Shown piece by piece: positions 9,148-18,730 of a DNA stretch of 56,719 nt. The DNA comes from Clostridium gallinarum (lineage in GTDB: Bacteria; Bacillota; Clostridia; Clostridiales; Clostridiaceae). Made by a program: the position numbers and the translations under genes. The stretch's first letter is position 1. The number at the start of each line of letters is the position of its first letter. Below the pieces are notes generated by a model. The model had not been told where the DNA came from. It did not search any database and saw only the letters and a list, made by a program, of their open reading frames with translations. Location of the stretch: contig NZ_JACSQZ010000017.1 of assembly GCF_014836325.1 (NCBI RefSeq), positions 1 to 56,719 of the forward strand, read 5' to 3'.

Positions 9148-9264
9148 AGCTATAAAATTATAATTATATTCTGCTTAGTACAGCAAATATGTAATATGTA
9201 TATTATATATTAGATGATTAAATGAATATATTAAAAAATATCATAAAAAGGAGAGTGACATAAA

Positions 9265-10029
9265 ATGGATAATGATAAGAATACAAATGAAAATATATCT
9301 ATAGATGCTCCTTGTAAAACTATTGTTTCTCAAGTAGAATCTTTTACTAAACAAAATATTTTAAATATAAATGAAATTTCATCAGGATCTTTAATAGTTA
9401 AAATTCCAGTTGTCTTAGCAGATGTAAATATTATATTTAATTTGGAGTCTAATATTAAATTAGACAGATTAGCTAGTGAAATTAAAGAAGTTAAAAAAAA
9501 TGTCTTTTTAACTCAATCTAATATTATTTCAGTTTCAGAATATGATGAACCTAATTCAGGAATATTATTTATAAAAGGTTTTATAAGAAATAATATTCAG
9601 TATATACCACAAAAATATAGTGTGCCTATAAGTAAAAATACTTATGGGAATTTAAGATATTGTATAGTTGAGACGCCTTTTGAATTTAATACAAATATTA
9701 ATTTTATTAAAAAACCTATTTTTAATAAAAATTCTACTCAAGATGAATTAGATTTTTACAATTATAAAATTGATTATAATACTAAATTAGATAAAGTTAT
9801 TGAACATAACATTTGCGATGAAAATATTTTATTTACAGAAATATTTAATGAAAACCCCTTTATTGAACTAATAAGAGCAGATATTCTTGAAGTCGATATT
9901 AATAAAAATTCAGTTTTAAAAGACATAAATAATACAGAAGAAATTGTTACTAATATTACTGAAAAATCAGTTGTAAATTTGACGTTAAAAGTCTTACAAA
10001 GACAAGAAGTGAAAATCAGTATATTATAA
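9265..10029 (+). CDS. Diverged CsxC-family paralogue, Cys-poor
   Basis: A 254-residue paralogue of the preceding gene: LIVKIPVVLAD, KKNVFLTQSN, GILFIKGFIRNNIQY, PFIELIRADILEVDI and a VVNLTLKVLQ end line up one for one with the first copy. It keeps only three Cys against eight, and has many Asn, Lys and Asp substitutions, so the copy evolves faster or serves a different layer. Its AAAGGAGAG ribosome binding site and separate promoter region suggest independent expression. The stop codon TAA shares a base with the ATG of a small downstream frame (TAATG). Confidence 0.6.
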   Translation: MDNDKNTNENISIDAPCKTIVSQVESFTKQNILNINEISSGSLIVKIPVVLADVNIIFNLESNIKLDRLASEIKEVKKNVFLTQSNIISVSEYDEPNSGILFIKGFIRNNIQYIPQKYSVPISKNTYGNLRYCIVETPFEFNTNINFIKKPIFNKNSTQDELDFYNYKIDYNTKLDKVIEHNICDENILFTEIFNENPFIELIRADILEVDINKNSVLKDINNTEEIVTNITEKSVVNLTLKVLQRQEVKISIL

Positions 10030-10229
10030 TGAATGAATATCTATGTAATTTTTTAATTAAGTGTGTAACTCTAAGAAATAGATTTGCTCATGATTACTAT
10101 AAAAGAGATATTGCAGAAAAAGATATTATTAAATTTTGCCACTCAGAAATAATATACTTAGATATATTTTTAGAATATTCTTCTGATTTAATAAAGTTAA
10201 ATTACAAAATAAATAGTGAAAAATCTTAA
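10029..10229 (+). CDS. Short HepT/HEPN-like fragment
   Basis: Sixty-six residues starting at an ATG that overlaps the CsxC-like stop as TAATG. The segment LRNRFAHDYY followed by an II-x-FCHSEIIYLDIFLEY helix resembles the C-terminal R-x4-H-x-Y motif region of HepT/DUF86 HEPN ribonuclease toxins. The N-terminal half of that fold and any MntA-type antitoxin are missing, and no good ribosome binding site is seen. It is most likely a remnant, possibly expressed by coupling. The match is short, so the family call is tentative. Confidence 0.4.
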   Translation: MNEYLCNFLIKCVTLRNRFAHDYYKRDIAEKDIIKFCHSEIIYLDIFLEYSSDLIKLNYKINSEKS

Positions 10230-10243
10230 TATATAATTAATTT

Positions 10244-10278
10244 AAAGGCTTGAGTAAAAAACTAAGCCTTTTATTTTT
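10244..10278 (+). terminator. Rho-independent terminator
   Basis: AAAGGCTT (10244-10251) pairs with AAGCCTTT (10264-10271), extended inward by AGT/ACT, then a T-rich tail. It ends the CsxC-like/HepT-fragment transcript. Confidence 0.85.
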
Positions 10279-10348
10279 TACTTAAAAGGCAATATAAAAT
10301 TAGTTTAATTATAAATTTAATTTAATTTAAAATTTAATTAAATTAATA

Positions 10349-10377
10349 TTGACAAAATAAAAGGTATTTTATATGAT
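10349..10377 (+). promoter_or_regulatory. Distal sigma-A promoter of the M60 protease gene
   Basis: TTGACA (10349-10354), a 17-base spacer and TATGAT (10372-10377). It would give a 5' leader of about 240 bases. Confidence 0.65.
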
Positions 10378-10405
10378 AAAAATATAAATGTAAAATATAT
10401 CCTCA

Positions 10406-10423
10406 CTAAGAAAAATTTCTTAG
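10406..10423. promoter_or_regulatory. Palindrome between tandem promoters
   Basis: CTAAGAAA and TTTCTTAG arms (8 bp) around two A form a near-perfect palindrome about 30 bases after the distal -10 box and about 30 before the proximal -35 box. The position fits an operator or an RNA hairpin; no regulator is assigned. Confidence 0.4.
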
Positions 10424-10450
10424 ATAATAAAAATTAATTAATAATTATTA

Positions 10451-10479
10451 TTGACATAATAAAAGAAAATTATTATTAT
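10451..10479 (+). promoter_or_regulatory. Proximal sigma-A promoter of the M60 protease gene
   Basis: TTGACA (10451-10456), a 17-base spacer and TATTAT (10474-10479), leaving a leader of about 140 bases before the start codon at 10627. The rest of the 10.27-10.62 kb gap holds no gene that I can see. Confidence 0.65.
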
Positions 10480-10626
10480 ATAATAAGAAAATATTGGGGA
10501 TAAAAAAGTATAAATATAATTAAAAATAAGATAATATTTTATAAAAAAGATGTATTATTTGTATAAAAATTATTTAGTTATAAATAATTTGGTTTACTTT
10601 TTAATACTATTATGAGGAGGATAAAT

Positions 10627-13600
10627 ATGAACAAAAAGAAGATTGCTGCTGTAATTGTTGCTGCACTAACAATTAATGTTACAGCACCAAATATAAACGC
10701 TTTTGCTGCTGTGAATAATACACAATATTCTCAAGAAGTACAAGCTACTGAAACTAAGGTTTCAAGATTTGATATATATTATTCAAAATATAAAGATAAT
10801 TATGATAAAGAATTTAAAATGGATAACTCCAATATAAAAAGTATAACTAGTACTGGCGGAAATTTAAGAAATACTGTATCTACTGATAATATAATAGATG
10901 GAAAGTTAGATACTTATTGGGAAACAGGTAAGCATACATCAAATGATTTTAAAAATGAATTAACATTTACTTTAGAAAAAGAAACTACATTAAATAGAAT
11001 AGCATATAGATCCGCATGGAATACAGTTGGATTTGCTGAAGATTTTGAAATATTAGCATCTGAAACAGAGGATGGAGACGATTTTGAATTAGTAGCAGAA
11101 GCAACAGCAACTAAAACAGCTGATGTTGTAGAAATTAAATTTAATCCAACAAAATTTAAGAGAATTAAATTTAGATTTAAAAATAATGGAACTGCAACAG
11201 CATCAGAAATGATGTTCTATGAAGAAGATACGGTTTTAGATAAAGCAAATAGATTATTTACTGATAATTCAATGTCAAAAGTTTCAGATGAGTTTAATAA
11301 TAAAGAAGCTATAGACAACCTAGAATTAGAATTAAAAGAACATCCATTATATGAAGAATATAAAGAAAATATTGAAAATGCAAGAAGTTTATTAAATCAA
11401 ATAAAAATAGAATCTAGTGAAGCAACAGTTTCAAAGTTTGATACGTACTACTCGTCAAATAGAGAAGCGTATGATAAAGAATTTAAAATGGATAATTCAA
11501 ATATACAAACTTTAACTAGTACAGGTGGCTCATTAAGAGACAGTGTATCTGTTAGCAAAATTATAGATGGAAAATTAGATACATATTGGGAAACTGGTAA
11601 GCATACGACAAATGATTTTAAAAATGAATTAATATTTACATTAAGAGATGAAACAGTTTTAAATAGAATAGCATACAGATCTGCATGGAATACAGTTGGG
11701 TTTGCAGAAAATTTCGAAATCTGGGCATCGAGCACAACTAAAGGAGATACATTCCAATTAGTAACAAGTGCTACAGCAAGCAAAACAGCAGATATGGTAG
11801 AAATTAAATTTAATCCAACGAAATTCAAGAGAATTAAATTTGTATTTAAAAATTCAGGTACAGCAACAGTATCAGAAATGATGTTCTACAAAGAAGATTC
11901 AGCTTCAGATAAAGTAAAGACAATATTTACAGATAACACATTTACTAAAGTAAGTGAAGAGTTTAATAGCTTAGAAAGTTTAAATACTTTTGAAGAAAGT
12001 GTTAAAAACCATCCATTATATAATGAATTTAAACAAATAATAGAAGATGCAAAAGCAGTAGTTTCAAGCAAAGAAATAGTAGCTACAGAAGCAACTATGA
12101 GACAAGCTTCATATGTAGCTAATGAAAAATATAATGATCTATATAGAATGTCTTATGAAAATATACAATCAATAAGCAATAATGGTGGACATTATGCAAG
12201 TCAAAAAATAGACTATGCTGTAGATGGAGATTTAACTAGCTACTGGGAAACTTCAAAAGGAAATAGTAATACTTTCAAGAATGAAGTTGAAGTTACATTT
12301 AAAAACTCAGTAAAATTAGACAGAATAGTATATGCACCAAGACAAAGTGACTTAAAAGGATTTGCAACAAAAGTTGAAATATATGCATCAACAACAAGTA
12401 AGGGTGATACATACCAATTAGTTGCAACAGGAGCATATAACAAGGTTTCAGGATTTGTAGAAGCTAAATTTAATGAAACAGAGTTTAAGAGAGTTAAATT
12501 TAAGTTTGTAAACTCAGATCAAAACTGGGCAAGCTTAAGTGAAATAATGTTCTATACAAAGGATGATGTACAAGATGCTGTAGATAGATTATTTACAGAC
12601 AAGACTTTAAGCAAAGTAAGTGAAGAATTTAATACTATAGAAAAATTAAATGAACTTGAAGAAAAAGCTAAAACTCATCCTTTATATAGTCAACTTAAGG
12701 AATCAATCGAAAATGCTAAAATAGTATTAGAAAACAAGAAAATAGAAGCAACAGAAGCTACTATGAGAAAAGCTTCTTATGTTGAAAATGAAGATTATAA
12801 TAACTTATTTAAAGTATCAAGAGATAAAATAGAATCAATTAGCAACAATGGCGGAAAGTATTGGGATCAAGTAATTGGAAATGCTATAGATGGTAACTTA
12901 AGCACTTACTGGGAAACAGCAACTGGAAATAGCAATACTTTCAAGAACGAAGTTGAAATTACATTTAAAGATACAATAAAATTAGATAGAGTAGTATATG
13001 CACCAAGACAAAGTGACTTAAAAGGATTTGCAACAAAAGTTGAAATATATGCATCAACAACAAGTAAGGGAGATACATATCAATTAGTTGCAACAGGAAC
13101 ATATAACAAGGTTTCAGGCTTTGTAGAAGCTAAATTTAATGAAACAGAATTTAAGAGAGTTAAATTCAAGTTTGTAAACTCAGATCAAAACTGGGCAAGC
13201 TTAAGTGAAATAATGTTCTATACAAAAGATGATGTGCAAGATGCTGTTGATAGATTATTTACAGACAATACTTTAAGCAAAGTAAGTGAAGAGTTTAATA
13301 CTACAGAAAAATTAAATGCACTTGAAGAAAAAGCTAAAGAACATCCTTTATATAATGAATTAAAGGAATCAATCGACAATGCTAAAATAGTAGTAGAAAA
13401 TAAAACAATAGAAGCTACAAAAGCAAATATGTCAAAAGTAGATTATAACGAAAATGATGATTATAACAAATTATATAGAATATCATCAGATAAAATAAAA
13501 TCCATAAAAACTAATGGTGGACAATATGCAAGCCAAAAAATAGAAAATGCTATAGATGGTGATTTATCTACTTACTGGGAAACAGGAAGTTTAAATGGCG

Positions 13601-16600
13601 GTAGCTTTACAAATGAAGTTGAAGTTGAATTTAATGATATAGTAAAATTTGATAGAGTAGTTTATGGTTCAAGACAAAGTGATTTAAAAGGTTTTGCAAC
13701 AGAAGTTGAAATATATGGAACTACAACAAGCAAAGGTGATACATATCAATTAATTGCAACAGGATCATATAACAAAGTTTCAGGACTTGTAGAAGCTAAA
13801 TTTAATGAAACAGAATTTAAGAGAATTAAATTTAAATTCAAAAAGTCAGATCAAAACTCAGCAACATTAAATGAAATAATGTTCTATAAATCTGATGAAG
13901 TATGGAATTCTGTAGATTCATTATTTACAGATGGAACAATGAGTGCTATATCAGATAAGTTTAATGGCTTAAATGAAATAAGTGCTTTAGAAGAAACAGC
14001 AAAAACTCATCCATTATATGAAAGTAAATTTAAAGAAATAATAGATTTAGCTAAAGAAGTATTAAATAATCCAGTACAACAAGATGTAATGGAATTAGAA
14101 ATGAGAGGAAACTCTGTAGCTGAAACTAATAATAGAAAAATGTGGGGATTCCAAGATTGGCAGGTAACAGGTATGTCAGCTGTAGCTGGAGATGTTATCA
14201 CAGTATATGTTGATGTAGAAGATGGAGAACCAACTCCAACATTATTATATAGACAAGCGGCTACACAACATGGTGGCGCAACTACTTTCCAATTAAAGAA
14301 AGGTAAAAATGTAATAACTATACCAACAATAGATGCAACGTCAAATGGAATTTTATCTGGAACTATCCAAGGTGGAGAATTATTCTTTACAAACTATAGC
14401 AGTGATAGTCAAACAAGAGCACCAAAGGTAAGAATAGAAGGAGCTAAGAAATATCCTGTATTCGTACTTGGTAAATCAGATGAAAATGAAGTAATGAAAG
14501 AGTTAGAAGCTTATGTAGCTAAAATAAAAGAAAATCCTTCAACTACACCAAATGTATTTGCAGTTAGTGGAGAAAAATCATTAGGTTTAGTACAAGCTAC
14601 TTATGCTTTAGATTGGTACACAAAAAATAATAAAACTCCTAAATACACAGCTGAAAGATGGGATCAAATAGTTAGAGAGGCAATGGGCTTCTGGGGATTT
14701 GATGGATCAAGTGAAATAAACTCAGATTATAACTTTAGAATAATGCCAATGATGAAAAATCTTACTGGTGGAGTATTTATGAATGCTCATGCTGGTATAA
14801 TTGGAATAAGACCTGGTAACCAAAACTGTATAGTTGGAGCTGATGTAGGCTGGGGAACAATGCATGAACTTGGTCATAACTTTGATACAACTGGAAGAGC
14901 AATAGCTGAAGTTACAAATAATATTATGCCATTATTCTTTGGAGCAAAATACGAAGGTACTACAAGATTAACAAAATTTGATGTTTGGAGTAGAATTTAT
15001 CCAAAGGTTGGATTAGATGATTATTCTAATAATGCATTATATAATGTAGATGATTCAACAGATTTAGCACAAATAACTCCATTATGGCAATTATACCTAT
15101 ATGACAATACTTTCTATGGTAAGTTTGAACAACAATTCAGAGCAAATAACTATGGAAATAAGACAAGAGAAGATATCTATAAGTCATGGGTTGTAGCAGC
15201 ATCTGATGCAATGCAATTAGATTTAACTGAGTTCTTCGAAAGACATGGTATAAGATTAAGCGATGAAGCTAAAGCAGAAATATCAGCTAAATATGAAAAA
15301 CCAGATAAGAAAATTTACTATATAAATGATAAAGCAATTAATTATACAGGTAATGGATTTACAGAAGATGTAAATGTATCAGTAAAAACAGTTGGTTCAA
15401 ATGGAAATGTAAAACTTGTATTCTCAATAGATGAAGCTAATAAAAATAATCTATTAGGATATGAAATACGTAAAGATGGAAAATATATAGGATTTGCTTA
15501 TAATGATAGCTTTGTTGATACAAGTTCTAACCTAGATGATGATGAAGTATATACTGTAACTCCATATGATATAAAATTAAATGCAATAGATGAAATAGAA
15601 GTTGGAGCTCTTCAGCCAACAATTTCAGTAAATCCAGTAATAACTATAGGATTAGGTGAAGAATTTAATGCTAAATCTTATATTGTAGCTAAGGATATGA
15701 AAGGAAATTCAATTGTAGATTCAGTAAAAGTAGAATCTAATGTTAACACATCTAGAACTGGAGAATATGAAGTAGTTTACTTTGTAGAAGGATCAGGTGG
15801 AATAGTATACAGTGCTAAAACTAAAGTTAATGTAGTAGCTAATAAAACATACTTAAGTGATATGACTGCAACATCAACAAAGAATGGTTGGGGAACAGTT
15901 AGAAAAGATAAGAGTATAAGTGGAGGAACAATATCTTTAAAAAGAGGAGAAGATACTGTTACTTATGCTAAGGGATTAGGTTTACATGCATATTCAGAAT
16001 ATGTATATGATCTAGAAGGAAAAGACTATGAATACTTTGAATCATATATAGGTGGAGATAGAAACTCAAATTCTAGCTTAACATCAATTGAATTTAAAGT
16101 TTATGTAGATGGTGTAGAAAAATATAATAGTGGAGTTATGACAAGAGATACAGATCAAAAGTACGTTAAAGTAGATGTTAAAGGTGCTAAAGAGTTAAAA
16201 TTAGTAATAACAGATGCTGGTAACGGAACAGATGCTGACCATGGTGATTGGGCAGGTGCAAAATTATTCACTATGGAATCTAAACCAACAATAACTGGAG
16301 ATAACTTAGTATACTCAATGGATGAAGAAGTAGATTTAATGAATGGATTAAAAGCTACTGACTTTGAAGATGGAGATATAACTAAAAATATTACAGTAAA
16401 ATCTTCAGACTTTGTAAAAGGAAAATCAGGAGTATTTACAATTGTTTATACTGTAACTGATAGTGATGGATTAACTTCAGACTTTACAAGATTTGTGGCA
16501 GTTGTTGAAGATGAAGTTCAATTATCAAGTTTAAATTGGAACTCAGCAAGCATAGGATCAGGTAGCATAGGAAAAAATAAAGCTGTAAGCGGTAATGCAA

Positions 16601-17544
16601 TAAGATTATTAGATGAAAATAATGAGGTTAAAACTTTCAAAACAGGTATAGGTACTCACTCATATTCACAAATTGTTTATAATTCAGAAGGATATGATGT
16701 ATTTGACACATGGGTAGGTATAGATCAACAAGTTGCAGGAAATACTAGCTCAAGTGTTATATTCAAAGTATATGTTGATGGAGTATTAAAAGCTCAAACA
16801 GATGTTATGAAGTCAAATACACCAATGGAACGTTTAACAGTAGATGTTAGAAACTCAAAACAATTAAAACTTGTAGTTGAAACATCTACTAACGGAAACA
16901 CTTGGGACCATGCAGACTGGGCAAATGCTAGATTCTTAAAAGTAGCTAATTATGATAGAACAGAATTAGTAAAAGCTTTAGAAGAAGCAAAAGCTTTAGA
17001 TTTAACTGATTACACAGAAGAAACTATTAATGTATTAAAAGAAGCAATAGCTAAAGGTGAAGAAACATTAACTTCAAAAGATCAAACTGTAATAGATGAA
17101 GCTGTAAAAGCTATAAAAGATGCAGTAAGTGCTTTAACTAAAAAAACAGACTTTACAAGCCTTGAAGAAGCTATAAACCAAAATAGTGATTTAAATGAAT
17201 TACATTACTTCAAAGATGCTATTACTTCACATAAAGCATTAATAGAAGAAGGTAAAAAAGTTTTAGCTAATGAAGAAGCTACACAAGAAGAAGTAGATGC
17301 TATATTAAATAAAATTAATGAATCATCTAAGAACTTAGTTATTAGAGAAAATAAAGTAGAGCTTGAAAAGAAAATTAACGAAGCTAAAGCAATAGAAAAA
17401 GGAAGCTATCAAGATGTAAGATGGAATAACTTCTTATATGGAATAGAGTATGCAAGTGCTATATACAATAATCAAGATGCAACAGATCAAGAAGTTAGTA
17501 CAGCATTATTCATGCTTGATTACTTTAAGAGTGAATTAAAATAA
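10627..17544 (+). CDS. Secreted M60 (enhancin/ZmpA-like) mucin-type metalloprotease
   Basis: A 2305-residue secreted protein. The ORF opens at 10612, but that ATG overlaps the AGGAGG site, so ATG 10627 is chosen; the signal peptide runs to about residue 31 (NINAFA). Five repeats of about 222 residues (starting near 45, 268, 489, 711 and 933) each pair an F5/8 type C-like sugar-binding domain (YWET, VSEMMFY or LSEIMFY) with a helical HPLY linker. The M60 module follows from about 1154, with zinc motif HELGH (1413-1417) and a downstream Glu in AIAEVTNN. Then come Ig-like/DUF5011 segments, two NPCBM domains (from about 1740 and 1964, each ending near DHxDWA) and FIVAR helical repeats from about 2110. 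M60 enzymes cleave O-glycosylated mucins. No LPxTG or transmembrane tail is present, so it is probably released or held by sugar binding. Confidence 0.92.
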   Translation: MNKKKIAAVIVAALTINVTAPNINAFAAVNNTQYSQEVQATETKVSRFDIYYSKYKDNYDKEFKMDNSNIKSITSTGGNLRNTVSTDNIIDGKLDTYWETGKHTSNDFKNELTFTLEKETTLNRIAYRSAWNTVGFAEDFEILASETEDGDDFELVAEATATKTADVVEIKFNPTKFKRIKFRFKNNGTATASEMMFYEEDTVLDKANRLFTDNSMSKVSDEFNNKEAIDNLELELKEHPLYEEYKENIENARSLLNQIKIESSEATVSKFDTYYSSNREAYDKEFKMDNSNIQTLTSTGGSLRDSVSVSKIIDGKLDTYWETGKHTTNDFKNELIFTLRDETVLNRIAYRSAWNTVGFAENFEIWASSTTKGDTFQLVTSATASKTADMVEIKFNPTKFKRIKFVFKNSGTATVSEMMFYKEDSASDKVKTIFTDNTFTKVSEEFNSLESLNTFEESVKNHPLYNEFKQIIEDAKAVVSSKEIVATEATMRQASYVANEKYNDLYRMSYENIQSISNNGGHYASQKIDYAVDGDLTSYWETSKGNSNTFKNEVEVTFKNSVKLDRIVYAPRQSDLKGFATKVEIYASTTSKGDTYQLVATGAYNKVSGFVEAKFNETEFKRVKFKFVNSDQNWASLSEIMFYTKDDVQDAVDRLFTDKTLSKVSEEFNTIEKLNELEEKAKTHPLYSQLKESIENAKIVLENKKIEATEATMRKASYVENEDYNNLFKVSRDKIESISNNGGKYWDQVIGNAIDGNLSTYWETATGNSNTFKNEVEITFKDTIKLDRVVYAPRQSDLKGFATKVEIYASTTSKGDTYQLVATGTYNKVSGFVEAKFNETEFKRVKFKFVNSDQNWASLSEIMFYTKDDVQDAVDRLFTDNTLSKVSEEFNTTEKLNALEEKAKEHPLYNELKESIDNAKIVVENKTIEATKANMSKVDYNENDDYNKLYRISSDKIKSIKTNGGQYASQKIENAIDGDLSTYWETGSLNGGSFTNEVEVEFNDIVKFDRVVYGSRQSDLKGFATEVEIYGTTTSKGDTYQLIATGSYNKVSGLVEAKFNETEFKRIKFKFKKSDQNSATLNEIMFYKSDEVWNSVDSLFTDGTMSAISDKFNGLNEISALEETAKTHPLYESKFKEIIDLAKEVLNNPVQQDVMELEMRGNSVAETNNRKMWGFQDWQVTGMSAVAGDVITVYVDVEDGEPTPTLLYRQAATQHGGATTFQLKKGKNVITIPTIDATSNGILSGTIQGGELFFTNYSSDSQTRAPKVRIEGAKKYPVFVLGKSDENEVMKELEAYVAKIKENPSTTPNVFAVSGEKSLGLVQATYALDWYTKNNKTPKYTAERWDQIVREAMGFWGFDGSSEINSDYNFRIMPMMKNLTGGVFMNAHAGIIGIRPGNQNCIVGADVGWGTMHELGHNFDTTGRAIAEVTNNIMPLFFGAKYEGTTRLTKFDVWSRIYPKVGLDDYSNNALYNVDDSTDLAQITPLWQLYLYDNTFYGKFEQQFRANNYGNKTREDIYKSWVVAASDAMQLDLTEFFERHGIRLSDEAKAEISAKYEKPDKKIYYINDKAINYTGNGFTEDVNVSVKTVGSNGNVKLVFSIDEANKNNLLGYEIRKDGKYIGFAYNDSFVDTSSNLDDDEVYTVTPYDIKLNAIDEIEVGALQPTISVNPVITIGLGEEFNAKSYIVAKDMKGNSIVDSVKVESNVNTSRTGEYEVVYFVEGSGGIVYSAKTKVNVVANKTYLSDMTATSTKNGWGTVRKDKSISGGTISLKRGEDTVTYAKGLGLHAYSEYVYDLEGKDYEYFESYIGGDRNSNSSLTSIEFKVYVDGVEKYNSGVMTRDTDQKYVKVDVKGAKELKLVITDAGNGTDADHGDWAGAKLFTMESKPTITGDNLVYSMDEEVDLMNGLKATDFEDGDITKNITVKSSDFVKGKSGVFTIVYTVTDSDGLTSDFTRFVAVVEDEVQLSSLNWNSASIGSGSIGKNKAVSGNAIRLLDENNEVKTFKTGIGTHSYSQIVYNSEGYDVFDTWVGIDQQVAGNTSSSVIFKVYVDGVLKAQTDVMKSNTPMERLTVDVRNSKQLKLVVETSTNGNTWDHADWANARFLKVANYDRTELVKALEEAKALDLTDYTEETINVLKEAIAKGEETLTSKDQTVIDEAVKAIKDAVSALTKKTDFTSLEEAINQNSDLNELHYFKDAITSHKALIEEGKKVLANEEATQEEVDAILNKINESSKNLVIRENKVELEKKINEAKAIEKGSYQDVRWNNFLYGIEYASAIYNNQDATDQEVSTALFMLDYFKSELK
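10759..14085 (+). repeat. Five tandem 222-codon repeats inside the M60 gene
   Basis: Repeat starts are at 10759, 11428, 12091, 12757 and 13423, a period of 663-669 bases. Copies 1 and 2 form one sequence subtype (VSRFD/VSKFD, SAWNTVGFAE) and copies 3-5 another (APRQSDLKGFAT). Copies 3 and 4 are almost identical at DNA level around 12331-12430 and 12997-13096, pointing to recent duplication or gene conversion. Confidence 0.9.
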
Positions 17545-17564
17545 TTAATAATCTATAAATTAGT

Positions 17565-17603
17565 AAAAGAGATTACAATGATTAATTTGTAATCTCTTTT
17601 TCT
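17565..17603 (+). terminator. Rho-independent terminator after M60 gene
   Basis: A perfect 14-bp stem (17565-17578 with 17587-17600, core AGAGATTACAA) with an 8-base loop and T-rich tail. Confidence 0.9.
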
Positions 17604-17667
17604 TTATAAATATAACAACAAAAAAATATAAAATCTTATATAATAAATAAAAGGGGGAAAATAAATT

Positions 17668-18579
17668 ATGACATTACAACAATTAAAATATATAGTAACA
17701 GTTGCAGATAGTGGAAGCATTAGTGGTGCTGCAAAAGAGCTATTTATTTCTCAACCAAGCTTAACTAATGCTATCAAGGAATTAGAAGAGGAAATGCAAA
17801 TTACTATATTTAACAGAACTAATAAGGGGATTGTAGTATCAAATAAAGGTAATGAGTTTCTTGCTTATGCTAGACAAGTCCTTGAACAAGTTAACCTTTT
17901 AGAAGAAAAGTTTTTAAATATAAAAAAGCAAAGTCCTAGATTTTCAGTATCTACTCAGCATTATTCCTTTGCAGTAAATGCTTTTGTGGATGTTATTAGG
18001 GAATTTGGGGGAAATCATTACGATTTTACTTTAAGGGAAACTCAGACCTATGAAATTATTGAGGATGTAAGTAGGCTTAAAAGTGAAATAGGTATATTAT
18101 ATACTTCATCTAAAAATGAGGAAGTAATTATGAAAATTATTAAACAGAATGGGTTAGTTTTTGAAAAATTATTTATTGCAAAACCTCATGTATTCATTAG
18201 TTCAAAGCATCCACTTGCTAATAAGAAGGTACTTACTTTAGAAGAGTTAAATGATTATCCATACCTTTCCTTTGAGCAAGGAGATTATAATTCATTTTAT
18301 TTCTCAGAAGAAATTCTAAGCACCTTGGATCGTAGTAAAAATATAAAGGTAAGTGATAGAGCAACTTTATTTAATCTTGCTGTTGGATTAAATGGATATA
18401 CAGTAAGTTCTGGAGTTATAAGTAAAGAGCTTAATGGTGAGAATATAATAGCAAAGCCTCTTCTTGTAGATGAACATATGTGTATTGGAACTATAGTTCA
18501 AAAAAATATGTCTTTAAGTAGATATGGAAAAGCATATATGGAAGCATTAAAAAATCATTTAGGTGATTACATAAAGTAA
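17668..18579 (+). CDS. LysR-family transcriptional regulator
   Basis: A 303-residue protein of normal LysR length with a GGGGG-type ribosome binding site. Residues 1-60 form the winged helix-turn-helix (MTLQQLKYIVTVADSGSISG, AAKELFISQPSLTNAIKELE), followed by the linker helix and a two-lobe co-inducer domain (about 90-295). The next gene, 150 bases downstream behind a terminator, is a MetE-like protein. Linked LysR regulators often control neighbouring sulfur-metabolism genes, so control of that gene by a sulfur or amino-acid signal is plausible but inferred from position only. Confidence 0.9.
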   Translation: MTLQQLKYIVTVADSGSISGAAKELFISQPSLTNAIKELEEEMQITIFNRTNKGIVVSNKGNEFLAYARQVLEQVNLLEEKFLNIKKQSPRFSVSTQHYSFAVNAFVDVIREFGGNHYDFTLRETQTYEIIEDVSRLKSEIGILYTSSKNEEVIMKIIKQNGLVFEKLFIAKPHVFISSKHPLANKKVLTLEELNDYPYLSFEQGDYNSFYFSEEILSTLDRSKNIKVSDRATLFNLAVGLNGYTVSSGVISKELNGENIIAKPLLVDEHMCIGTIVQKNMSLSRYGKAYMEALKNHLGDYIK

Positions 18580-18611
18580 TTTAAATGTGTTGATATAATG
18601 GAAAATATATA

Positions 18612-18658
18612 ATAGGAGTTTGATATAGTTTAAAGCTATAACAAACTCCTATTTTTTT
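18612..18658 (+). terminator. Rho-independent terminator after LysR gene
   Basis: ATAGGAGTTTG (18612-18622) pairs with CAAACTCCTAT (18642-18652); a smaller TATAG/CTATA stem sits in the loop; T7 follows. Confidence 0.9.
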
Positions 18659-18730
18659 GTATTTTTCAAGTAAGGAAAATTATTCTATACTAAATTTAAT
18701 AAAAGTTTTAGAGAAAGAGGAGAGAGTTAT

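Noticed and set aside
12240..12443. Minus-strand frames inside the M60 gene
   Set aside because: They mirror the repeated coding sequence of the protease and recur with its repeats; no independent coding evidence.
16954..17544. LPxTG cell-wall anchor at the end of the M60 protease
   Set aside because: The C-terminus ends in FIVAR-like helices without LPxTG, hydrophobic helix or basic tail.
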